This document shows positions 1 to 7,600 of a stretch of 8,058 nt of DNA, piece after piece. Source of the stretch: an uncultured Mollicutes bacterium (GTDB lineage: Bacteria > Bacillota_I > Bacilli_A > RFN20 > CAG-288); assembly GCA_900549915.1 (NCBI GenBank), contig URQF01000061.1, forward strand, positions 1 to 8,058, read 5' to 3'. Made by a program: the position numbers and the translations under genes. The first letter of the stretch is position 1. The number at the start of each line of letters is the position of its first letter. The notes beneath the pieces are model-generated. The model saw only the letters and a program-made list of their open reading frames with translations, made no database searches and was not told where the DNA came from.

Positions 1-24
1 CATCCTTCAAAGCCCAATTTCGTT

Positions 25-51
25 GAGAGGACTTAGCCGTCCTCTCTTTTT
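25..51 (+). terminator. Intrinsic terminator of an upstream plus-strand gene
   Basis: An 8-bp perfect stem (GAGAGGAC at 25-32 with GTCCTCTC at 39-46) closes a 6-nt loop and is followed at once by five T residues (47-51). There is no T-tract on the other strand, so it acts on plus-strand transcripts. It implies a gene ending just left of or within bases 1-36. All three plus frames reach a stop in or near this hairpin (TGA at 24-26, TAG at 34-36, TAG at 58-60), so the gene's frame cannot be decided from here. Confidence 0.8.
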
Positions 52-58
52 AATAGGA

Positions 59-87
59 TAGAAAAGAGGGATAAAATAAGCTATAAT
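59..87 (+). promoter_or_regulatory. Predicted sigma-A type promoter of the two-gene lipoprotein operon
   Basis: A perfect TATAAT -10 box lies at 82-87. Seventeen bases upstream is TAGAAA (59-64), which matches four of six positions of the TTGACA -35 consensus. It sits directly after the upstream terminator and faces the first lipoprotein gene. Transcription would start near 94, leaving a leader of about 118 nt. The assignment is from consensus matching only. Confidence 0.6.
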
Positions 88-194
88 TTAGTTTGTATTA
101 TTTTGCTTTCTTGCTGATTAAGTAAAACATAGAAAAGACGAAAAGTCTTTCGATAGTTTTGCACGGCAAAGGAAGCGAAAAAGAGAATAACCAC

Positions 195-200
195 AGGAGG
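195..200 (+). promoter_or_regulatory. Shine-Dalgarno site of the BspA-like lipoprotein gene
   Basis: AGGAGG, a perfect anti-16S match, lies 11 nt upstream of the ATG at 212. The spacing is slightly long but usable. It supports 212 as the start, as does the Lys-rich signal-peptide N terminus that begins there. Confidence 0.85.
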
Positions 201-211
201 TCTATTCCAAT

Positions 212-3200
212 ATGAAGAACAAAAAGACGCTGCTTTCCTTAACTTCCTTGTTGATGTTGCTTGCAGGTTGCTCTGGAAATTCTAGCGAATCGGTAAATCC
301 AATCGAGAAGCCATCAGAAAACACTCCGATTACTCCCATTCCTACCGAAACTCCGACAGTCAAGCCGACAGAATCGAAGCCTTCCGTTTCTCCGAGTGTT
401 AGTGAGCCACAGATAACCTATTACACCGTCACTTTCGATCTTGATGGCGGATCCATCATCGATGAATCAATGATCCTGCCTCAGAAGGTCCAAGAAGGAC
501 ACTGGGCAAAGAAACCGTCTGTTGATCCGACAAAGGACCATTGCACGTTCTTAGGCTGGTTTGATACCTTGGATGACACGAAATTCTCTTTCAGCCAAGG
601 CATCAGGGGTGATGTCAACCTCAAAGCAAAGTGGAAGGTCAATGATTCAGACAAAATCACTCTTCACTTCAATCCGAACAACGGAGAACAAGAGTTTGTT
701 GTTGAAACCTTCCTTGGTGACTATCCAAGTGTTCCTACCCCGAAGAAAGAAGGAAGGGTATTCAAGGGCTGGTATATCAATGGTGAAGCTGATAAACGTT
801 GGACCGGATTTGTTGTTTCCGACTTGGTCGGAAAGACTTTGGTTGCCTTATATGAAAAGCAGTCCTTCAATTATCGTTATGAATTCAATGATGATGGACA
901 GACCATTTGCATCACTGGATTAATCAAGATTGATACTGCTATCGTCGATATTCCAGAAACTATTAACGGACATATTGTCACCAAGATTGGCGACAAAGCT
1001 TTCCAGAGCCGTATTTCCATTACGGAAATCAACATTCCTAAGACCATCACCGATATTAGTCCAAAGGCTTTCTTGGGTACCCGTTATCTGAAGAAGATTA
1101 CGGTCGATTCTGCCAATAAGAACTACAAGAGCAGGCCGGATGGAACGTTATTCACAAAAGACGGTCTTACTCTTGTCTGCTGTCCGAACAAAGCCTATTC
1201 GAATTCCACTAGCACCACCACTTATACTTGCCCAAGCACATTAAAGAAAATTGGTGATTATGCTTTCTATGGACAGGGCGATTCTGGTATCACCGGTATC
1301 GTCTTCAATGATGGATTAGAAGAAATCGGTTCTTATGCTTTCTATGAATGCTATGCAATCTCCAACCTTAGCTTCCCTGATACCTTAAAGAAAATCGGAG
1401 ACTATGCTTTTGAGCGTTTCACTTCCACAACAGTCTCAGTTAACATTGATTGGGGAGACGGACTTGAGGAAATCGGAGCTTCCGCTTTCGTCGGAGTCTA
1501 CAGGAAAGAAACTCTTACCTTCCCGGATTCCTTAAAGAAGATTGGTGATTATGCCTTCACTTCAACCGAAGATACTCCTTGTGCCATCACAAAAGTCAAC
1601 CTTCCGGCATCCCTTGAATACTTCGGCAACGCTGCCTTCTTCTATGGATACGGAATCAAGAACATTACTCTTCCTGCTTCCAACCCGAACTTCAAAATCG
1701 TCAGTAACAGGCTTCTTTCCAAAGACGGAACAAAATTATACTGGGTTCCGAGCGATACCGCTAACCTGATTCAGGCTGAAAATATTCTTACCATTCCAGA
1801 TGGAGTTACAGAACTCAGGCCGCACTGCTTAAGCGAAGCCCGTTTCATCACTTCCGTTGAGCTTCCGAAGTCTTTGAAGATCATTGGAGAGGATGCATTC
1901 CACTACAACTACGCAATCCAAGATCTTGATATTCCAAACAGCGTTGTAACTATCGGTGCAGAAGCCTTCAGGAGGATGGAGAAACTTCAAACCATCACAA
2001 TTGGAAATAAGGTTACGGAAATCGGCGAAGGTGCTTTCTTTGAGTGCACCAAGTTAAATGACGTCGTGATTCCTTCCGCTGTAAAGAAGATTGGAAAAGA
2101 AGCATTTGCTGAATGCTCTAGCCTGAGCGATATCACCTTCAACGAAGGATTAACTGAAATCGGAGAAAAGGCTTTTGCCTTAGATACGAAGCTTGTCGAG
2201 CTTTCTCTTCCGAACAGCTTAACCACCATTGGAAATAGTGCCTTCTCCGATTGCTCTGGTCTGACTACAGTCAAATTTGGAACTGGATTAACCAGTTTTG
2301 GATCTTCTGTCTTTGGTGGAAACGATACTTCAATGCCGAAAATCACCTCTATGACCGTTAAAGGAAATGGTTCTATCGGACCGAAAGTCATCGATAGTAC
2401 ATTGATCTCTGCTGATGGAAAGACAGTCTACTACTGCTCTCCGACCTTCACAGGAACAATTACAATTCCTTCTGGCGTTGAAAAGATCAATTCTTCTGCT
2501 TATGCCTACGTGAAAGCCACAGGCCTAAACCTTGGCTCATCTCTTAAGGAAATCGGCGATGGTGCTTTCCGTTCCGCTTTCAATTATTCTTCCCAAATTA
2601 CTGCAACCTTCCCTGCATCCTTAGAGAAAATCGATGACGGTGCTTTCTATTTTTCCAACCTCCATGGTGCTGCTTTCAATGAAGGATTGAAATCCATTGG
2701 AGTCGGTGCCTTCTCTAGTACCGACCTTGGTGATGTCACCTTCCCGTCTACTCTTGAGTCTATTGATCGCCAGGCCTTCTTCTCTTCTGGAATCTCCTCC
2801 ATCACCTTCAAAGAAGGTATCACCACGATTGGTGAGGAAGCTTTCTTAGCGAACCCGGGATTAAAAGGAGCCATCACAATTCCGGCTTCTCTTACCACCC
2901 TCGGCTCTGGCGCATTCACTGGACGCAACAATAGTTTCACCAACGGAATCACGGAATTTAAAGTTGCTGAAGGATCAAAGTTTGCTGTCAAAGATACCGC
3001 CCTTTATGACAAGGACTTCACAAAACTCTATGCTTACCCATCCAATAGTGCCATCACCTCTGTCACTCTTCCAGAGACTGTGACTGAGATCGATAGCTAT
3101 GCCTTCGCAGGTGCTAAGAACCTGACCTCTGTCACTCTCAACAACGGACTTCAGACAATCGGTGAATTCTCCTTTGCCTGCTCCACGAAGATCAACAACT

Positions 3201-3361
3201 TAGCCATTCCTAGTACTGTAACTTCTATCGGATATCGTAGCTTCTTATCTTGGACTAAGAGCCAGACCATTTCCTTCCCTTGGACCCAGAATCAAGTCTT
3301 AAGGACCTTAGGAGACGATTGGGCAAATAGCACCAATGCAACCATCCAATACCAGGGATAA
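212..3361 (+). CDS. BspA-like leucine-rich-repeat surface lipoprotein with two InlB-type B-repeats
   Basis: The product has 1049 residues. A lipoprotein signal peptide (KNKK, then a hydrophobic core) ends in the lipobox L17-A18-G19-C20, so Cys20 should be lipidated and the protein held on the outer membrane face. Residues 21-66 are a Pro/Thr/Ser-rich linker. Two Listeria-Bacteroides (Flg_new/InlB B-repeat) modules follow at about 70-142 and 148-216, with FLGW (113-116) and FKGW (184-187) motifs. About 248-1020 is a BspA-type LRR array (LRR_5 family) with roughly 26 copies of an IGxxAF-like turn every 22-27 residues. There is no sortase signal or C-terminal membrane segment. Family members such as BspA of Tannerella mediate binding to host proteins and other bacteria; an adhesion role here is inference. 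It is the first gene of an operon, 9 nt before the next lipoprotein gene, with its own promoter and a good Shine-Dalgarno site. Stop is TAA. Confidence 0.93.
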   Translation: MKNKKTLLSLTSLLMLLAGCSGNSSESVNPIEKPSENTPITPIPTETPTVKPTESKPSVSPSVSEPQITYYTVTFDLDGGSIIDESMILPQKVQEGHWAKKPSVDPTKDHCTFLGWFDTLDDTKFSFSQGIRGDVNLKAKWKVNDSDKITLHFNPNNGEQEFVVETFLGDYPSVPTPKKEGRVFKGWYINGEADKRWTGFVVSDLVGKTLVALYEKQSFNYRYEFNDDGQTICITGLIKIDTAIVDIPETINGHIVTKIGDKAFQSRISITEINIPKTITDISPKAFLGTRYLKKITVDSANKNYKSRPDGTLFTKDGLTLVCCPNKAYSNSTSTTTYTCPSTLKKIGDYAFYGQGDSGITGIVFNDGLEEIGSYAFYECYAISNLSFPDTLKKIGDYAFERFTSTTVSVNIDWGDGLEEIGASAFVGVYRKETLTFPDSLKKIGDYAFTSTEDTPCAITKVNLPASLEYFGNAAFFYGYGIKNITLPASNPNFKIVSNRLLSKDGTKLYWVPSDTANLIQAENILTIPDGVTELRPHCLSEARFITSVELPKSLKIIGEDAFHYNYAIQDLDIPNSVVTIGAEAFRRMEKLQTITIGNKVTEIGEGAFFECTKLNDVVIPSAVKKIGKEAFAECSSLSDITFNEGLTEIGEKAFALDTKLVELSLPNSLTTIGNSAFSDCSGLTTVKFGTGLTSFGSSVFGGNDTSMPKITSMTVKGNGSIGPKVIDSTLISADGKTVYYCSPTFTGTITIPSGVEKINSSAYAYVKATGLNLGSSLKEIGDGAFRSAFNYSSQITATFPASLEKIDDGAFYFSNLHGAAFNEGLKSIGVGAFSSTDLGDVTFPSTLESIDRQAFFSSGISSITFKEGITTIGEEAFLANPGLKGAITIPASLTTLGSGAFTGRNNSFTNGITEFKVAEGSKFAVKDTALYDKDFTKLYAYPSNSAITSVTLPETVTEIDSYAFAGAKNLTSVTLNNGLQTIGEFSFACSTKINNLAIPSTVTSIGYRSFLSWTKSQTISFPWTQNQVLRTLGDDWANSTNATIQYQG
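419..637 (+). repeat. InlB-type B-repeat 1 of the BspA-like protein
   Basis: This encodes residues 70-142, with the family's order of features: a YTVTFDLDGG-like first strand, a charged middle, the FLGW motif (113-116), and a closing strand ending in LKAKW (137-141). Such modules adopt a small beta-grasp-like fold in Listeria InlB and serve as stalk or binding units in surface proteins. Confidence 0.85.
653..859 (+). repeat. InlB-type B-repeat 2 of the BspA-like protein
   Basis: This encodes residues 148-216. It has a LHFNPNNG first strand (151-158), the FKGWY motif (184-188) and a closing LVALYEK strand (210-216). It is diverged from repeat 1, so the pair is not a recent duplication. Its FKGWY is shared with the single repeat of the next gene. 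Confidence 0.8.
953..3271 (+). repeat. BspA-type leucine-rich-repeat array (about 26 turns, five blocks)
   Basis: This encodes residues about 248-1020. IGxxAF-like motifs begin at residues 259, 282, 347, 372, 395, 421, 444, 471, 535 (degenerate), 558, 581, 604, 627, 650, 673, 696, 759, 781, 807, 829, 851, 873, 897, 960, 983 and 1006. From 558 to 696 the period is exactly 23 residues. Four non-LRR islands split the array into blocks. Cys follows the AF motif in several turns (C380, C612, C635, C681), as is common in BspA proteins. At DNA level the turns at 1241-1267 and 1532-1558 match at 25 of 27 bases, so part of the array is a fairly recent duplication. Confidence 0.92.
3354..3358 (+). promoter_or_regulatory. 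Weak Shine-Dalgarno site of the second lipoprotein gene, inside the end of the first
   Basis: AGGGA lies in the last codons of the BspA-like gene. It is 12 nt before the ATG at 3371 but only 4 nt before an earlier ATG at 3363, which opens a three-codon frame. Spacing does not clearly favour either, but only 3371 leads into the lipoprotein frame. The second gene is probably translationally coupled to the first. Confidence 0.45.
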
Positions 3362-3370
3362 TATGAAAAA

Positions 3371-4570
3371 ATGAAAAAATCAAAACTTTCCTTATTCTTA
3401 ATTCCGATGCTGCTTGTTGCTTGCAACAAGCCGGCATCGGATTCTGCTACAGGCTCTACAGAATCCGTTAATCGTCCAGATGTATCTGAAAACACCTTAA
3501 AAGGACTCATTGTCAACGTCCCTGGAAGAGAAGACGAAGTCTACGAAAGTGTTTCCGGTGATGATACTGCACCAAGTCATCCCATTATCAAAGGACAGCT
3601 CTTCAAAGGCTGGTACACCGAACGTACTGGCGGCGAAAAGTGGGACTTTACCTCTGGCAAAGAGACACCCAGTGTTCTCTACGCCCAGTGGGAAGACTTC
3701 AGCAACAAGAACGATACGGAATACTTGGATGCTTTCCTTTCTCTCCTCAAAGATCTTTCCGGAACAGTCAATCACACTGTCGGAGACAGCTCCTTCAGCA
3801 TTCAGTACGCAATGGCATCCCAGGTCTTCACCGGCTCCAATGGTTTTGTCTCAGACCGGTACGAAAACGGCTTTGTCCAGACTAAGAACTACTCTCCTTA
3901 CTATGCCGAGAATGACTATCAGGTCAGACCGGAAGACAAAGGAAAAACGGCAGAACAAGTCAACACAGAGAATTATTTCTCCTTAGTCGAAGACTCTTAT
4001 ACGGAAGGAGCTGTCTACACCATCACTCAATACAACAAAGGCTTCCAGCAATACGATGCCAGCCAAAAAGACGGATATGACAAAGCAGCTAATGTCACTG
4101 AGGAACAGGCATCTAGCTACCTCGATATTTCCTTTGCTAGCTACTTCTTAGGTTATCCAAGCCAATTATTGGCCTCGAGGAAAGCCGGTCACAAGTTCTA
4201 TCGTGCTGAAACAGACAGCGAAGACCAAGAGAAAGAAGGAGATTTCTATTACTTCAATCAAGTCGATCCGACCACAATTGATCCTTGGGATAAGAAAGGT
4301 ACCAATTTCGAAATCGGCTATGCGATCTCCACTCAGAAAGGTGAACATCTCTTGACAGACTATTACAGGGCAAGTGCAGGTATTGCCTTCAAAGACGGAA
4401 AGATTGCCCATTGCACTGTCGAGAAAGTCAATGCCGCTCTTCTCGACAATGAAGCACAGATGGTTGCCACTAGGAACAGCTTCTACGACTTCTACCAAGG
4501 AGACTATGCTTCCCGTGCCTATAACGGGACCAAGCTCGATTATCATAACTTCGAGCAATACGAAGACTAG
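3371..4570 (+). CDS. Surface lipoprotein with one InlB-type repeat and an unrecognised C-terminal domain
   Basis: The product has 399 residues. The signal peptide (KKSK, then a Leu/Phe-rich core) ends in the lipobox L15-V16-A17-C18, followed by a short Ser/Thr linker. Residues about 42-107 form one InlB-type B-repeat with FKGWY at 78-82 and a closing LYAQW (103-107). Residues about 108-399 are not recognised. They are rich in Tyr, Asp and Phe with alternating beta-like stretches (for example 312-320 and 333-351) and carry no obvious catalytic motif. A LolA/LppX-like open beta-barrel is one possible fold, but that is a guess. There is no membrane segment beyond the signal and no sortase motif. 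It starts 9 nt after the BspA-like gene, so the two are very likely co-transcribed and may act together at the surface. ATG 3371 was chosen because the signal peptide starts there. Stop is TAG, followed by a strong terminator. Confidence 0.9.
   Translation: MKKSKLSLFLIPMLLVACNKPASDSATGSTESVNRPDVSENTLKGLIVNVPGREDEVYESVSGDDTAPSHPIIKGQLFKGWYTERTGGEKWDFTSGKETPSVLYAQWEDFSNKNDTEYLDAFLSLLKDLSGTVNHTVGDSSFSIQYAMASQVFTGSNGFVSDRYENGFVQTKNYSPYYAENDYQVRPEDKGKTAEQVNTENYFSLVEDSYTEGAVYTITQYNKGFQQYDASQKDGYDKAANVTEEQASSYLDISFASYFLGYPSQLLASRKAGHKFYRAETDSEDQEKEGDFYYFNQVDPTTIDPWDKKGTNFEIGYAISTQKGEHLLTDYYRASAGIAFKDGKIAHCTVEKVNAALLDNEAQMVATRNSFYDFYQGDYASRAYNGTKLDYHNFEQYED
3494..3691 (+). repeat. InlB-type B-repeat of the second lipoprotein
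   Basis: This encodes residues about 42-107. The N-terminal strand is degenerate compared with the repeats of the first gene, but the FKGWY motif (78-82), the KWDF element (90-93) and the closing LYAQW (103-107) are clear. Confidence 0.75.
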
Positions 4571-4602
4571 TTCTTCCTTATAATCTTAAAAATCAGAAGC
4601 AA

Positions 4603-4630
4603 AAAACCTCTCGCATGAGCGAGAGGTTTT
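4603..4630. terminator. Bidirectional intrinsic terminator between convergent genes
   Basis: CCTCTCGC (4607-4614) and GCGAGAGG (4619-4626) form a perfect 8-bp stem around the loop ATGA. Flanking AAAA (4603-4606) and TTTT (4627-4630) extend it to 12 bp. The plus strand ends in TTTTCTTTT and the minus strand in six T residues (complement of 4601-4606), so it can end both the plus-strand operon, which stops at 4570, and the minus-strand gene, which stops at 4647. Confidence 0.92.
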
Positions 4631-4646
4631 CTTTTGTCTAGAATTC

Positions 4647-7600
4647 TTATTTTACGGCGTTAAATGTTCCGCTCATCCTAGTAGTGAACCCAGCAACATC
4701 AACCGTTTCAGAGAAACTAAATGTTTTGTTTTCTTCGTCAAGTGTAATCTTGAGCGTCTGTCCCTTTAATTCAAAGGAGAGAATATTTTCTGTGATTGTG
4801 TAATCGATTTCTTTTGTCTGAAGATAGCTTCCACCAAGAGGTTTAGCAGAAGTGCATCCATATCCAGCGGAAGTTGAGAGCTTCAATTCAGTAGCAGAGA
4901 AGACAATGGCCATTGGTTCATCAAAAGATTCATAACTTTCTTCGTCTACACTTTGAAGGGCATCTGCGGAGTAGAACGTTTTTCCAGCAAGCCAAGCAGG
5001 AACAGTTGATTTAACTTCTTCTTTGTATGTATAGGTGCCTGCACCAAGAGTAACGATATAGGTCTTTTCTCCGGCAGTGACAGTCAGAGTTTTGTCTTCG
5101 TTTACGACATAGGTAATAGCAGTATCGCCCAACTTACCAGAGCCTTTGCCATCCAGAACAAGGTTTCCTAAGGTTTCATTGGTATAGGTTCCAGCTAAGC
5201 CATCTAAGACGCCAACCTTGCCTTCGTTATTGAACAAGTGGAATACCTTTTCAGCAGATTCTTGGAACGTAAAGGAAGTTCCATACGTAGTAAACTTACT
5301 ATCTGAAATCGTTCCCCAATGGAAGTCCGTACCATCGAAATAGACAGAAGAGACGACCTTTTCCTGACTTGTTCCGGAGATAGAAGCCACAAAGGCAGTC
5401 TTGTCTCCGATATCATTAAATTCGATATGGCTAGAAACAGAATCATCCGGATCAGAACTCATCAGATAGTAGTCATTGGCGTACCTCATGACAAAGGCCT
5501 TCTTATCCGGAGATAAGGAGAGTAAAGTACGGGATGAAGAAGTAAACTGGCCCTTCTCGTTGAAGGTTCCGGGATTTGCATAGGAAGAAACTGCTTTAGT
5601 AGTAAAGTCATTCAACAGGTGCCATTCCGTAACATCGTCATCACCGGCAATCTTAGTGCCATAGAAGTCGCCGACAACATAATCCACAGCAGTATACGTA
5701 TTGCCGTTAAGCTTCAGGAAGTAATTCTTGCCTTCGACAGTCAAGGACATATAATCACCATTAAGAATATAGGAGCCTTCCGTTGTCGCATCATCCTTGA
5801 CTAAGGTAGCCTTACCAAATCCATCCAGGGTAAGGGATCCCTCATCGCCAGTATAGGTTCCACTTTTCACCTCATAGGAAGCAAGAACGCCATCCTTATT
5901 CTGGAAATATCCTAAAGAAGTTTCTCCGTCCTTGATTTCGAAGATAGCGCCTTTGGTGTTGATGGAAGTCTCTTTCTTAAAGACGATGGTCACATTCTTG
6001 ATTGTCCTCTTGCTTCCAGATTTCTCAACAAATCCATAGACGGTACGGGTTCCATCGCCAATCTCAGCAAGGCTCTTGTTGGCATTATAAAGAGAAGAGT
6101 TATCAAAGATAATATTCTTGGCTGTCAGAGAAGAGGCACGTGAGAGGTAGAAGTGGACATTCGTAACACTAGGATAATACGAGGTCTGCTCATTGACATA
6201 AATCAATCCAGAATCGAAGTATCCAGAGTCATAGGAGGAGCTGCCAGAGTTCAGTTTAAAGGTCTTTGCGCTTTCGTTATAGTCCGACCTAGTAACTTCA
6301 GAATAGCCAAGCTTACCTTTTCCAATCTGACTCAGAGTGAGAGATTCCGTCGAAACATAACCAGAGCTCTTATAGACACCTGAATGAGTACCAAGAAGAA
6401 TACTATCCTCTTTCAGTACCATTTCACCTTCTGTTACTTCAATCTTGACACCAAATTCATCATTGGATGGAGAAGTAGCGTTAGAAGCATAATAGCCATC
6501 ACTATTCAGTGTCCTCACGGTACCGGGGTCATATTTGGTTCGCTTTGTTGTCCTTGTATCGACTGCATATTCTTTTCCATCAGCGTCTTTTGTGGCCGTA
6601 GCCTTGACAAAGACATGGTCTTTATAAGTGATAACTTGATTGGTAATCGGAATCGGAGTATAGGCCTTAGTTTCATCATCCTGGGTAAAGGCAGAAAGCT
6701 TAATATGGTCCGAATCAACAAGAGTAACAGGATAGTAATGAACCTTGGAAACGACTTTGACAACAACCGCATGGGTAGGCATAGTAAAGGAATAAGAAGC
6801 TGTCTCAGCATCATAAGCGGCTTCCGTTCCGTCAACTAAGATCTTGTCGACTAAATATTCCTCATTTCCTTTCGCACTAAGGGTAACTTTCGACCCATAA
6901 ACAGCATATTCTGGACAAGTTACTGCAGAAGCCTCGATCTTATCGCCATCACCTTCCACTTTGATAGCAAAGACAGAAGCAATCGTCTTACGTTCAATGA
7001 CAACCGCATAATCCGGCCTGATGAAGGAATAAGAGCCATCCTCTGCTTTGGTTACATCAAGAACAGTAGCTTCTTCGCCTTCCTTATAGACTTTGACATC
7101 ACCCGAGAATTCAACACCTTCTTCCAAGGAAAGACGGAAAGAAACCTTCTCGCCTTTGGCAGCAGAAGTCGGTCCGGAAACAACAGCACCATCTCCGGAT
7201 TTATCGACAATAGCATACTTAGCTGCAGCAGAGGTCAAAGTAGTAGTAATATCAATGTCTTTTCCAGGCTGAGCAAATGTTCCTTCGAAAGTCTTTAAAG
7301 AGGCATCTCCGACAGCAGTCCTATCAACATCGGCTTCACCGGCTTTGACAACCGGAGAAACCTTATTCGAATCCGAGATTGATACACGAACCGTGATGAT
7401 GGCACCCTTCTTTGCGCTCGTAGAGGAAACAGCTACGGTAGCACCATCCACCTGAATGACATTATTCGCATAGGTCTTATCTGCCGTGATAGCAGAAATC
7501 TTGACGGCATGCTTTGGCCTGATAAAGGAATAAACTCCGTTTTCGTTTGCATCCAAAGTGTTCTCGCCGTCGATTGTGACATAACTTAAGACTTTTTCAG

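Noticed and set aside
1..24. Possible C terminus of an upstream plus-strand gene
   Set aside because: A gene is implied by the terminator at 25-51, but all three plus frames are short and closed within 60 bases, so no frame can be supported.
94..211. Riboswitch or T-box in the operon leader
   Set aside because: Apart from one small hairpin there is no recognisable conserved aptamer core, and no terminator or antiterminator pair before the gene.
1987..2991. Long minus-strand open frames opposite the LRR array (1987-2391 and 2647-2991)
   Set aside because: They mirror the periodic LRR codons, have no ribosome site and encode low-complexity, Pro/Ser/Val-rich sequence. They are shadows of the real gene.
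953..3271. Array of regular repeats as a CRISPR
   Set aside because: The periodicity is in frame with one continuous coding sequence, repeats are diverged at DNA level and no spacers or cas genes are present.
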